64,000 nucleotides of DNA from Amanita rubescens. Its lineage: Eukaryota > Basidiomycota > Agaricomycetes > Agaricales > Amanitaceae. Position 1 is the first letter of the stretch. Each line of letters opens with the position of its first letter. The notes below the pieces were generated by a model. It did not search any database. It was not told the DNA's origin and was given only the letters and a program-made list of their open reading frames with translations. Below, piece by piece: positions 46,491-60,300 of this stretch. Location of the stretch: contig WION01000021.1 in the NCBI GenBank assembly GCA_015039365.1, positions 355,350-419,349 on the forward strand, in the 5' to 3' direction. The translations under genes and the position numbers were made by a program.

Positions 46491-47092
46491 AGTTTGAATT
46501 TTTAGTCGGAGTTTGATTATAATGATAACATCTGTTGTAATACTATAGCAACAACCAACAACCACCACCTTTTTGTGATCTGTCAAGCAATAGTGGTGTG
46601 AATACTGCTTGTCTACCATCACCACAAGTGCTGTTTTAATGCACTTAACATGCACCTGCCTACACAACAATGATTGCTGGGTGCTCCCACCACTAAAGTA
46701 CTACCTACTCCCCACTGTCTACCACTATAGAGTCACCATTGGTGCTACCACCACAGCCACTCACTGAGTACTAACAGGTACAACCTTTTGTTGCCCTCAT
46801 CATCTCCATCACTGTGTTTGGATTTGGTTCTATTCCCATGGAGTAGCACAAGTAGTAATTACTACTAATTAGTCTATCTGAACAGTGCAAGTCAGTTTGA
46901 GGCTAGTAGTACAGGTACCACATTGAGCTACTGTATGGTTACTACTATTTTTGACCGATACACTAGTAATTACTGGTACCATTACTGTCTCTACCAGAAC
47001 TTGTGCAGCAACTATGACCACAATGGTCCACTACAACTGCCACCCCCTTGCCACCACTACTGACTCAAAAGGGCTATCATTGTCTACTCATT

Positions 47093-50000
47093 GGGGGTGT
47101 ACCCCTGCAGTTCCCTAGTGTCCTGTCGTCCACCAGGGTACATCGGGGGTGTACCCCTGCAGTTCCCTAGTGTCCTGTCGTCCACCAGGGTACATCGGGG
47201 GTGTACCCCTGCAGTTCCCTAGTGTCCTGTCGTCCACCAGGGTACATCGGGGGTGTACCCCTGCAGTTCCCTAGTGTCCTGTCGTCCACCAGGGTACATC
47301 GGGGGTGTACCCCTGCAGTTCCCTAGTGTCCTGTCGTCCACCAGGGTACATCGGGGGTGTACCCCTGCAGTTCCCTAGTGTCCTGTCGTCCACCAGGGTA
47401 CATCGGGGGTGTACCCCTGCAGTTCCCTAGTGTCCTGTCGTCCACCAGGGTACATCGGGGGTGTACCCCTGCAGTTCCCTAGTGTCCTGTCGTCCACCAG
47501 GGTACATCGGGGGTGTACCCCTGCAGTTCCCTAGTGTCCTGTCGTCCACCAGGGTACATCGGGGGTGTACCCCTGCAGTTCCCTAGTGTCCTGTCGTCCA
47601 CCAGGGTACATCGGGGGTGTACCCCTGCAGTTCCCTAGTGTCCTGTCGTCCACCAGGGTACATCGGGGGTGTACCCCTGCAGTTCCCTAGTGTCCTGTCG
47701 TCCACCAGGGTACATCGGGGGTGTACCCCTGCAGTTCCCTAGTGTCCTGTCGTCCACCAGGGTACATCGGGGGTGTACCCCTGCAGTTCCCTAGTGTCCT
47801 GTCGTCCACCAGGGTACATCGGGGGTGTACCCCTGCAGTTCCCTAGTGTCCTGTCGTCCACCAGGGTACATCGGGGGTGTACCCCTGCAGTTCCCTAGTG
47901 TCCTGTCGTCCACCAGGGTACATCGGGGGTGTACCCCTGCAGTTCCCTAGTGTCCTGTCGTCCACCAGGGTACATCGGGGGTGTACCCCTGCAGTTCCCT
48001 AGTGTCCTGTCGTCCACCAGGGTACATCGGGGGTGTACCCCTGCAGTTCCCTAGTGTCCTGTCGTCCACCAGGGTACATCGGGGGTGTACCCCTGCAGTT
48101 CCCTAGTGTCCTGTCGTCCACCAGGGTACATCGGGGGTGTACCCCTGCAGTTCCCTAGTGTCCTGTCGTCCACCAGGGTACATCGGGGGTGTACCCCTGC
48201 AGTTCCCTAGTGTCCTGTCGTCCACCAGGGTACATCGGGGGTGTACCCCTGCAGTTCCCTAGTGTCCTGTCGTCCACCAGGGTACATCGGGGGTGTACCC
48301 CTGCAGTTCCCTAGTGTCCTGTCGTCCACCAGGGTACATCGGGGGTGTACCCCTGCAGTTCCCTAGTGTCCTGTCGTCCACCAGGGTACATCGGGGGTGT
48401 ACCCCTGCAGTTCCCTAGTGTCCTGTCGTCCACCAGGGTACATCGGGGGTGTACCCCTGCAGTTCCCTAGTGTCCTGTCGTCCACCAGGGTACATCGGGG
48501 GTGTACCCCTGCAGTTCCCTAGTGTCCTGTCGTCCACCAGGGTACATCGGGGGTGTACCCCTGCAGTTCCCTAGTGTCCTGTCGTCCACCAGGGTACATC
48601 GGGGGTGTACCCCTGCAGTTCCCTAGTGTCCTGTCGTCCACCAGGGTACATCGGGGGTGTACCCCTGCAGTTCCCTAGTGTCCTGTCGTCCACCAGGTAC
48701 ATCGGGGGTGTACCCCTGCAGTTCCCTAGTGTCCTGTCGTCCACCAGGGTACATCGGGGGTGTACCCCTGCAGTTCCCTAGTGTCCTGTCGTCCACCAGG
48801 GTACATCGGGGGTGTACCCCTGCAGTTCCCTAGTGTCCTGTCGTCCACCAGGGTACATCGGGGGTGTACCCCTGCAGTTCCCTAGTGTCCTGTCGTCCAC
48901 CAGGGTACATCGGGGGTGTACCCCTGCAGTTCCCTAGTGTCCTGTCGTCCACCAGGGTACATCGGGGGTGTACCCCTGCAGTTCCCTAGTGTCCTGTCGT
49001 CCACCAGGGTACATCGGGGGTGTACCCCTGCAGTTCCCTAGTGTCCTGTCGTCCACCAGGGTACATCGGGGGTGTACCCCTGCAGTTCCCTAGTGTCCTG
49101 TCGTCCACCAGGGTACATCGGGGGTGTACCCCTGCAGTTCCCTAGTGTCCTGTCGTCCACCAGGGTACATCGGGGGTGTACCCCTGCAGTTCCCTAGTGT
49201 CCTGTCGTCCACCAGGGTACATCGGGGGTGTACCCCTGCAGTTCCCTAGTGTCCTGTCGTCCACCAGGGTACATCGGGGGTGTACCCCTGCAGTTCCCTA
49301 GTGTCCTGTCGTCCACCAGGGTACATCGGGGGTGTACCCCTGCAGTTCCCTAGTGTCCTGTCGTCCACCAGGGTACATCGGGGGTGTACCCCTGCAGTTC
49401 CCTAGTGTCCTGTCGTCCACCAGGGTACATCGGGGGTGTACCCCTGCAGTTCCCTAGTGTCCTGTCGTCCACCAGGGTACATCGGGGGTGTACCCCTGCA
49501 GTTCCCTAGTGTCCTGTCGTCCACCAGGGTACATCGGGGGTGTACCCCTGCAGTTCCCTAGTGTCCTGTCGTCCACCAGGGTACATCGGGGGTGTACCCC
49601 TGCAGTTCCCTAGTGTCCTGTCGTCCACCAGGGTACATCGGGGGTGTACCCCTGCAGTTCCCTAGTGTCCTGTCGTCCACCAGGGTACATCGGGGGTGTA
49701 CCCCTGCAGTTCCCTAGTGTCCTGTCGTCCACCAGGGTACATCGGGGGTGTACCCCTGCAGTTCCCTAGTGTCCTGTCGTCCACCAGGGTACATCGGGGG
49801 TGTACCCCTGCAGTTCCCTAGTGTCCTGTCGTCCACCAGGGTACATCGGGGGTGTACCCCTGCAGTTCCCTAGTGTCCTGTCGTCCACCAGGGTACATCG
49901 GGGGTGTACCCCTGCAGTTCCCTAGTGTCCTGTCGTCCACCAGGGTACATCGGGGGTGTACCCCTGCAGTTCCCTAGTGTCCTGTCGTCCACCAGGGTAC

Positions 50001-50581
50001 ATCGGGGGTGTACCCCTGCAGTTCCCTAGTGTCCTGTCGTCCACCAGGGTACATCGGGGGTGTACCCCTGCAGTTCCCTAGTGTCCTGTCGTCCACCAGG
50101 GTACATCGGGGGTGTACCCCTGCAGTTCCCTAGTGTCCTGTCGTCCACCAGGGTACATCGGGGGTGTACCCCTGCAGTTCCCTAGTGTCCTGTCGTCCAC
50201 CAGGGTACATCGGGGGTGTACCCCTGCAGTTCCCTAGTGTCCTGTCGTCCACCAGGGTACATCGGGGGTGTACCCCTGCAGTTCCCTAGTGTCCTGTCGT
50301 CCACCAGGGTACATCGGGGGTGTACCCCTGCAGTTCCCTAGTGTCCTGTCGTCCACCAGGGTACATCGGGGGTGTACCCCTGCAGTTCCCTAGTGTCCTG
50401 TCGTCCACCAGGGTACATCGGGGGTGTACCCCTGCAGTTCCCTAGTGTCCTGTCGTCCACCAGGGTACATCGGGGGTGTACCCCTGCAGTTCCCTAGTGT
50501 CCTGTCGTCCACCAGGGTACATCGGGGGTGTACCCCTGCAGTTCCCTAGTGTCCTGTCGTCCACCAGGGTACATCGGGGGT
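47093..50581 (+). repeat. 52-bp tandem array, left arm (about 67 units)
   Basis: Unit contains CCCCTGCAGTTCCCTAGTG, CCTGTCGTCCACCAGGGTAC and ATCGGGGGTGTA; period 52 bp measured from successive AGTTCCCT positions (47161, 47213, 47265). The units are almost identical; one lacks a G near 48696. 52 is not a multiple of three, so long ORFs are not expected. Confidence 0.97.
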
Positions 50582-51479
50582 GCAATAGTGCCTGTCAGAT
50601 CATGATGGTCAACAATCAGACAATTAGTGCAACAGTGCCTGTCAGATCAAAATGACTAGACTAATATATTTCAATATTTGACCTTGACTATTGCAGTTTT
50701 GTTATCTTGGCAAAAATTACAAATTGAATCATTGAATATTTCATTTTTTGTGCTCCTGTCAGCTGCTCCTGCCTGGTACAGATCTGCAACTAGTGTTCAA
50801 TTTGCTTCTACTATTTGCTTCTACTATTCACCCTTTGTCATGTTGGTATGTATTCTTTTTTTTTCTCTTTATATTCTAGGAAGGTGGTAGGTAGCCACAA
50901 TAATATTTATGCCCCCTGGTGTGGAGTCAAGGCCACAAGCATGCACAGCAAGCCCAAGGCTATGATGGTCCATATTGGACAAAATGCAGATGCCCAACCA
51001 CTGGCAGCAGTGGTGGTGGCAGTGGTGGTGGCAGTGGTGTCCTGGGGTCCACCAGGGTACATTGGGTGTACCATACTGTGTTTGTAACTTCTGAGTATTG
51101 GCAGTAGGTAGTATCAGGTGGTGATGATTAGAGTGCTGGCAGCAGGTGGTAGTAGTAGGTGGTGATGGTAGGCAGTGGTGGTGGTACTACCAGGAGTGAT
51201 TAGTAGCCTGTTGGCACAATCAGAGCAGTGGGTGGTAGTAAGGCTGGGACTAGTAGTAGGTGATAATAGCCCAAGGGATGGTGGGCAGTGCCAGTGGCTG
51301 TGGCAGTAAATCATGCAGTTATGGTAGTGATACTGTATGTTGCAGGTAGTGGTGCAGCAGCAGTGGTGACAAGCAGTGGTGCAGCAGTGGTGGTGACAAG
51401 CAGTGGTGCAGCAGTGGTGGTGACACTGTATGTTGCAGGTAGTGGTGCAGCAGTGGTGGTGACAAGCAGTGGTGCAGCA
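50582..51479. other. Central loop of the foldback element
   Basis: AT-rich at the left, GGT/GCAGTGGTGG-rich at the right. One isolated, diverged repeat unit is visible at about 51046-51072 (GTCCACCAGGGTACATTGGG), a possible ancestral seed. No protein domain. Confidence 0.6.
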
Positions 51480-54400
51480 GGGGTACACCCCCGATGTACC
51501 CTGGTGGACGACAGGACAGTGGCACTAGGGAACTGCAGGGGTACACCCCCGATGTACCCTGGTGGACGACAGGACACTAGGGAACTGCAGGGGTACACCC
51601 CCGATGTACCCTGGTGGACGACAGGACACTAGGGAACTGCAGGGGTACACCCCCGATGTACCCTGGTGGACGACAGGACACTAGGGAACTGCAGGGGTAC
51701 ACCCCCGATGTACCCTGGTGGACGACAGGACACTAGGGAACTGCAGGGGTACACCCCCGATGTACCCTGGTGGACGACAGGACACTAGGGAACTGCAGGG
51801 GTACACCCCCGATGTACCCTGGTGGACGACAGGACACTAGGGAACTGCAGGGGTACACCCCCGATGTACCCTGGTGGACGACAGGACACTAGGGAACTGC
51901 AGGGGTACACCCCCGATGTACCCTGGTGGACGACAGGACACTAGGGAACTGCAGGGGTACACCCCCGATGTACCCTGGTGGACGACAGGACACTAGGGAA
52001 CTGCAGGGGTACACCCCCGATGTACCCTGGTGGACGACAGGACACTAGGGAACTGCAGGGGTACACCCCCGATGTACCCTGGTGGACGACAGGACACTAG
52101 GGAACTGCAGGGGTACACCCCCGATGTACCCTGGTGGACGACAGGACACTAGGGAACTGCAGGGGTACACCCCCGATGTACCCTGGTGGACGACAGGACA
52201 CTAGGGAACTGCAGGGGTACACCCCCGATGTACCCTGGTGGACGACAGGACACTAGGGAACTGCAGGGGTACACCCCCGATGTACCCTGGTGGACGACAG
52301 GACACTAGGGAACTGCAGGGGTACACCCCCGATGTACCCTGGTGGACGACAGGACACTAGGGAACTGCAGGGGTACACCCCCGATGTACCCTGGTGGACG
52401 ACAGGACACTAGGGAACTGCAGGGGTACACCCCCGATGTACCCTGGTGGACGACAGGACACTAGGGAACTGCAGGGGTACACCCCCGATGTACCCTGGTG
52501 GACGACAGGACACTAGGGAACTGCAGGGGTACACCCCCGATGTACCCTGGTGGACGACAGGACACTAGGGAACTGCAGGGGTACACCCCCGATGTACCCT
52601 GGTGGACGACAGGACACTAGGGAACTGCAGGGGTACACCCCCGATGTACCCTGGTGGACGACAGGACACTAGGGAACTGCAGGGGTACACCCCCGATGTA
52701 CCCTGGTGGACGACAGGACACTAGGGAACTGCAGGGGTACACCCCCGATGTACCCTGGTGGACGACAGGACACTAGGGAACTGCAGGGGTACACCCCCGA
52801 TGTACCCTGGTGGACGACAGGACACTAGGGAACTGCAGGGGTACACCCCCGATGTACCCTGGTGGACGACAGGACACTAGGGAACTGCAGGGGTACACCC
52901 CCGATGTACCCTGGTGGACGACAGGACACTAGGGAACTGCAGGGGGTACACCCCCGATGTACCCTGGTGGACGACAGGACACTAGGGAACTGCAGGGGTA
53001 CACCCCCGATGTACCCTGGTGGACGACAGGACACTAGGGAACTGCAGGGGTACACCCCCGATGTACCCTGGTGGACGACAGGACACTAGGGAACTGCAGG
53101 GGTACACCCCCGATGTACCCTGGTGGACGACAGGACACTAGGGAACTGCAGGGGTACACCCCCGATGTACCCTGGTGGACGACAGGACACTAGGGAACTG
53201 CAGGGGTACACCCCCGATGTACCCTGGTGGACGACAGGACACTAGGGAACTGCAGGGGTACACCCCCGATGTACCCTGGTGGACGACAGGACACTAGGGA
53301 ACTGCAGGGGTACACCCCCGATGTACCCTGGTGGACGACAGGACACTAGGGAACTGCAGGGGTACACCCCCGATGTACCCTGGTGGACGACAGGACACTA
53401 GGGAACTGCAGGGGTACACCCCCGATGTACCCTGGTGGACGACAGGACACTAGGGAACTGCAGGGGTACACCCCCGATGTACCCTGGTGACGACAGGACC
53501 TAGGGAACTGCAGGGTACACCCCCGATGTACCCTGTGTGGACGACAGGACACTAGGGAACTGCAGGGGTACACCCCCGATGTACCCTGGTGGACGACAGG
53601 ACACTAGGGAACTGCAGGGGTACACCCCCGATGTACCCTGGTGGACGACAGGACACTAGGGAACTGCAGGGGTACACCCCCGATGTACCCTGGTGGACGA
53701 CAGGACACTAGGGAACTGCAGGGGTACACCCCCGATGTACCCTGGTGGACGACAGGACACTAGGGAACTGCAGGGGTACACCCCCGATGTACCCTGGTGG
53801 ACGACAGGACACTAGGGAACTGCAGGGGTACACCCCCGATGTACCCTGGTGGCCGGACAGGACACTAGGGAACTGCAGGGGTACACCCCCGATGTACCCT
53901 GGTGGACGACAGGACACTAGGGAACTGCAGGGGTACACCCCCGATGTACCCTGGTGGACGGACAGGACACTAGGGAACTGCAGGGGTACACCCCCGATGT
54001 ACCCTGGTGGACGACAGGGACACTAGGGAACTGCAGGGGTACACCCCCCGATGTACCCTGGTGGACGGACAGGACACTAGGGAACTGCAGGGGTACAACC
54101 CCGATGTACCCTGGTGGACGACAGGACACTAGGGAACTGCAGGGGTACACCCCCGATGTACCCTGGTGGACGACAGGACACTAGGGAACTGCAGGGGTAC
54201 ACCCCCGATGTACCCTGGTGGACGACAGGACACTAGGGAACTGCAGGGGTACACCCCCGATGTACCCTGGTGGACGACAGGACACTAGGGAACTGCAGGG
54301 GTACACCCCCGATGTACCCTGGTGGACGACAGGACACTAGGGAACTGCAGGGGTACACCCCCGATGTACCCTGGTGGACGGACAGGACACTAGGGAACTG

Positions 54401-57384
54401 CAGGGGTACACCCCCGATGTACCTGGTGGACGACAGGACACTAGGGAACTGCAGGGGTACACCCCCGATGTACCCTGGTGGACGACAGGACACTAGGGAA
54501 CTGCAGGGGTACACCCCCGATGTACCCTGGTGGACGACAGGACACTAGGGAACTGCAGGGGTCCACCCCCGATGTACCCTGGTGGGACGACCAGACACTA
54601 GGGAACTGCAGGGGTACACCCCCGATGTACCCTGGGGACGACAGGACACTAGGGAACTGCAAGGGGTACACCCCCCGATTTACCCTGGGGGACGACAGGA
54701 CCATAGGGAACTGCAGGGTACACCCCGAGGTACCCTGGTGGGAGACAGCGACACTAGGAACTGCAAGGGGTTACACCACCCGAAGTACTCCTGGTGGGAC
54801 GACAGGTACACTAGGGAACTGCAGGGGTACACCCCCGATGTACCCTGGTGGACGACAGGACACTAGGGCAACTGCAGGGGTACACCCCCGATGTACCCTG
54901 GTGGACGACAGGGACACTAGGGAACTGCAGGGGTACACCCCCGATGTACCCTGGTGGACGACAGGACACTAGGGAACTGCAGGGGTACACCCCCGATGTA
55001 CCCTGGTGGACGACAGGACACTAGGGAACTGCAGGGGTACACCCCCGATGTACCCTGGTGGACGACAGGACACTAGGGAACTGCAGGGGTACACCCCCGA
55101 TGTACCCTGGTGGACGACAGGACACTAGGGAACTGCAGGGGTACACCCCCGATGTACCCTGGTGGACGACAGGACACTAGGGAACTGCAGGGGTACACCC
55201 CCGATGTACCCTGGTGGACGACAGGGACACTAGGGAACTGCAGGGGTACACCCCCGATGTACCCTGGTGGACGACAGGACACTAGGGAACTGCAGGGGTA
55301 CACCCCCGATGTACCCTGGTGGACGACAGGACACTAGGGAACTGCAGGGGTACACCCCCGATGTACCCTGGTGGACGACAGGACACTAGGGAACTGCAGG
55401 GGTACACCCCCGATGTACCCTGGTGGACGACAGGACACTAGGGAACTGCAGGGGTACACCCCCGATGTACCCTGGTGGACGACAGGACACTAGGGAACTG
55501 CAGGGGTACACCCCCGATGTACCCTGGTGGACGACAGGACACTAGGGAACTGCAGGGGTACACCCCCGATGTACCCTGGTGGACGACAGGACACTAGGGA
55601 ACTGCAGGGGTACACCCCCGATGTACCCTGGTGGACCGACAGGACACTAGGGAACTGCAGGGGTACACCCCCGATGTACCCTGGTGGACGACAGGACACT
55701 AGGGAACTGCAGGGGTACACCCCCGATGTACCCTGGTGGACGACAGGACACTAGGGAACTGCAGGGTACACCCCCCGATGTACCCTGGTGGACGACAGGA
55801 CACTAGGGAACTGCAGGGGTACACCCCCGATGTACCCTGGTGGACGACAGGACACTAGGGAACTGCAGGGGTACACCCCGATGTACCCTGGTGGACGACA
55901 GGACACTAGGGAACTGCAGGGGTACACCCCCGATGTACCCTGGTGGACGACAGGACACTAGGGAACTGCAGGGTACACCCCGATTTACCCTGGTGGACGA
56001 CAGGACACTAGGGAACTGCAGGGGTACACCCCCGATGTACCCTGGTGGACGACAGGACACTAGGGAACTGCAGGGGTACACCCCCGATGTACCCTGGTGG
56101 ACGACAGGACACTAGGGAACTGCAGGGGTACACCCCCGATGTACCCTGGTGGACGACAGGACACTAGGGAACTGCAGGGGTACACCCCCGATGTACCCTG
56201 GTGGACGACAGGACACTAGGGAACTGCAGGGTACACCCCCGATGTACCCTGGTGGACGACAGGACACTAGGGAACTGCAGGGGTACACCCCCGATGTACC
56301 CTGGTGGACGACAGGACACTAGGGAACTGCAGGGGTACACCCCCGATGTACCCTGGTGGACGACAGGACACTAGGGAACTGCAGGGGTACACCCCCGATG
56401 TACCCTGGTGGACGACAGGACACTAGGGAACTGCAGGGGTACACCCCCGATGTACCCTGGTGGACGACAGGACACTAGGGAACTGCAGGGGTACACCCCC
56501 GATGTACCCTGGTGGACGACAGGACACTAGGGAACTGCAGGGGTACACCCCCGATGTACCCTGGTGGACGACAGGACACTAGGGAACTGCAGGGGTACAC
56601 CCCCGATGTACCCTGGTGGACGACAGGACACTAGGGAACTGCAGGGGTACACCCCCGATGTACCCTGGTGGACGACAGGACACTAGGGAACTGCAGGGGT
56701 ACACCCCCGATGTACCCTGGTGGACGACAGGACACTAGGGAACTGCAGGGGTACACCCCCGATGTACCCTGGTGGACGACAGGACACTAGGGAACTGCAG
56801 GGGTACACCCCCGATGTACCCTGGTGGACGACAGGACACTAGGGAACTGCAGGGGTACACCCCCGATGTACCCTGGTGGACGACAGGACACTAGGGAACT
56901 GCAGGGGTACACCCCCGATGTACCCTGGTGGACGACAGGACACTAGGGAACTGCAGGGGTACACCCCCGATGTACCCTGGTGGACGACAGGACACTAGGG
57001 AACTGCAGGGGTACACCCCCGATGTACCCTGGTGGACGACAGGACACTAGGGAACTGCAGGGGTACACCCCCGATGTACCCTGGTGGACGACAGGACACT
57101 AGGGAACTGCAGGGGTACACCCCCGATGTACCCTGGTGGACGACAGGACACTAGGGAACTGCAGGGGTACACCCCCGATGTACCCTGGTGGACGACAGGA
57201 CACTAGGGAACTGCAGGGGTACACCCCCGATGTACCCTGGTGGACGACAGGACACTAGGGAACTGCAGGGGTACACCCCCGATGTACCCTGGTGGACGAC
57301 AGGACACTAGGGAACTGCAGGGGTACACCCCCGATGTACCCTGGTGGACGACAGGACACTAGGGAACTGCAGGGGTACACCCCC
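51480..57384 (-). repeat. 52-bp tandem array, right arm (about 113 units)
   Basis: The reverse complement of the left-arm unit, longer than the left arm. Most units are exact, but scattered single-base indels occur at 53490-55990, with a heavily corrupted cluster near 54560-54890. Open frames here are by-products of the repeat. Confidence 0.97.
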
Positions 57385-60300
57385 AATGAGTAGACAATGA
57401 TAGCCCTTTTGAGTCAGTAGTGGTGGCAAGGGGGTGGCAGTTGTAGTGGACCATTGTGGTCATAGTTGCTGCACAAGTTCTGGTAGAGACAGTAATGGTA
57501 CCAGTAATTACTAGTGTATCGGTCAAAAATAGTAGTAACCATACAGTAGCTCAATGTGGTACCTGTACTACTAGCCTCAAACTGACTTGCACTGTTCAGA
57601 TAGACTAATTAGTAGTAATTACTACTTGTGCTACTCCATGGGAATAGAACCAAATCCAAACACAGTGATGGAGATGATGAGGGCAACAAAAGGTTGTACC
57701 TGTTAGTACTCAGTGAGTGGCTGTGGTGGTAGCACCAATGGTGACTCTATAGTGGTAGACAGTGGGGAGTAGGTAGTACTTTAGTGGTGGGAGCACCCAG
57801 CAATCATTGTTGTGTAGGCAGGTGCATGTTAAGTGCATTAAAACAGCACTTGTGGTGATGGTAGACAAGCAGTATTCACACCACTAATATTGCTTGACAG
57901 ATCACCAAAAGGTGGTGGTTGTTTGTTGTTGCTATAGTAATAAGTATTACGACAGAGGTTATCATTATAATCAAACTCCGATGGTAGTCATGTGACGCCC
58001 GCGAGTCGCGGGCTCTTGCAACAATCCAAGGCGGGAAGGGAGCTCCAACTTCAGGAGCACACCGAGAATCCAATACGGCGTTATCGACGGATGAGGGAGC
58101 TTAGGAGGTGCGATGACGGGCACAGGTGAACGAGAAGGATCTTGATGGTGCGTTTTCCTTATCGCTCTCTCGTTTCCTCGGCTGACTGCTTTCACAGCTT
58201 CACTTATCGTTTCCTGGGACTCAGAAGTGAGCCCCTATCGGTTTTCCTGCCAACGGACGATAGGCGAGAGGGAGGTGATGGAAAGACTATGGGTCGCCCA
58301 TCACTTCCACGCACGAGACTTAGGGTCGACCCTCTCTCTTTCAGCAGAACGCGGCCGAAATGCGAGGGCTGGAGCCAGCATGCTGCCGCAGTGTGCGCAG
58401 CTTCGGGACTAGGTAAACCCTGTGATTCTCTTTGCTCCCATGTTTATAATAAATGCGTCGTATAGGCGCAGTGTCTTAAACTGGCCGTCCGTTAGTTGTC
58501 CAGAGGAAGAGACTCATTCGAATCCCGATTGTAAATATTCGGAGAGTTCGTTTGAACTCTCCATCGTCTTGAATGATTTGATTATCACTACACGCCCAGC
58601 GCCTCTTCCCCTTCAAGAAGGAAAAAACGGGCGTCGGATAGCAATTGCGGGAACTCTCGTATGAGTTCGAGTTCCCATACGAGGTTAAGGGTATAAATAG
58701 GTAAGTTTCTTATACCCGGGAATAATGATTTATTGACGACGTTGTAGCGTCGCCGTTTTGTCCGTTGTGATTGGCTTACGGCCGGGAGAGGGAGTAGACG
58801 GGGTAGACTGCGAGAGAGCAGCTTTGGAAGCGGGTGCGTTCTCGTTTTCCGCTCATTTTGATTCGTATTAACTGCATTGCACAGGCGCAGCTATCCCGGC
58901 TTGTCGGACGTTAAGAGGTGGGAGGACTCAGTACGAGTCCTTTCGAGGATTTATTTGAGACCTGGACGATTGTCGGTCTCGAGGGCGGGACTCCGCGTCG
59001 ACCTCTCGCTCGTTGGATCGATGCAGAAACAAGTGCGTGCGAGGGCCAGGAAGGCAGATGGAATTAGAGAGGGAGAAGGGGTGGAGACTACGAGGATATG
59101 TAAGTCTCCTTTTCTCTTTATTTCTCTATTCTGCTCGTATTGACTGCGAGATGCACTAGCGCAATGATCCAGAGTGTGTAGAATGGACGAGGACTCAGAA
59201 TTGAATCCTCAATGATTACTTGGAGAGTTCGTTGGAACTCTCCGATTTTCTTGGATCGCGATGAATCTAACTCGTCACGAGTTCCTTCCTTTCTTACAAG
59301 AAGAGGGAAGTTAGGATTAGATTTGTGGAGACTCTGGCGAGTCCTTCCAAGTAAGTTGATTAATTTGAGTCATATATAATTCAATGTCGTTATTTCATAT
59401 AGTTGATATAATATATTCATAATTTACACATTTACGTGTGTGGAGGGCTCGGATTTAGCCCTCCGAATCAATTCGCAAATACCACAAGAGGATGAACAAC
59501 AAGGGAGACGAGAGAGTGGCGATGACGTGGCGACCTCGTCAGAGTGCTTGTAAATCGGGAAACGTCGATATTTGATCGTCGTAGCCTCAAGTGGCTGATG
59601 CGAAGGAAGTTGAATGGTGTGGGCAGTATTCGTACTGCGCGACTTAAGAGTGAGCGGTTGTCACCCGTATAATTTGTTTTATTGATGACAAAACAGATTT
59701 GTCGTCTCCAGATGACCGCTACTTAGGGCGGTTTACAGCGGGCGCACCAAATACGTTCGACGCACGCAGAACCAGGAGTTTCCGCCCACCACAAAGGCTC
59801 AGGCGGAAGTATGGGCTCGTGGTGGTCTTGGCGTCGATGTAGGCATAAGGAGGGGCTGAGGTGGGAGCCTCGTCGTCCTCAATGTACTCGTGGATGATTG
59901 TGTACTCCGTCTCTTCGGCCTCGCGATTCCTGATTGCACAGAAGGTAATGACACGGAGGACCCACATCATTCTCAACAACATGCCACGACTACAGCAAAG
60001 GGCGAAAGCAACAGCTTGGCTGGTGCGTTTGGGCATATGCGGTGTGAGTACCACCACGGGTTGAGGCGAGTACCAGTTGGCACTCAAGTCGAACTTAGCA
60101 TTAACGATATCCGAAGGATATCGTTGGGAACTTCGGGTCTCAAGACATGGGGAAGCTCCGAAGGTTTCAGCTGGACATTCAGCTGAAGGATTGGAGGAAC
60201 CAGCTGTGGATCGGCTGGTATACGTGAACGCGGTAGGGGGACCGCAGGGGAATCGAGTGAGTACCAAACGGCACTTGTTTTCACGTTACTGACAGCCCAC

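Larger units (their letters stand above)
46506..57981. mobile_element. Giant foldback-like element with minisatellite arms
   Basis: 11.5 kb. The outermost parts (46506-47092 and 57385-57981) are inverted copies of about 590 bp, starting TCGGAGTTTGATTATAATG. Inside them are inverted tandem arrays of one 52-bp unit (left 47093-50581, right 51480-57384), and in the centre a 0.9-kb loop. This is the plan of Drosophila foldback (FB) elements, whose inverted repeats are built of short tandem repeats. It is inserted next to a truncated retroelement. I found no transposase, and no clean target duplication at the ends. Confidence 0.8.

Noticed and set aside
51288..56115. Many open frames inside the 52-bp array (about 75-164 codons, repeats of MYPGGRQDT-like and VHRGCTP-like peptides)
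   Set aside because: They are simple translations of the tandem unit on both strands, broken whenever the unit has an indel, with no start context or domain.
46013..57981. CRISPR-like array
   Set aside because: The 52-bp units abut directly with no variable spacers, and the window is eukaryotic.
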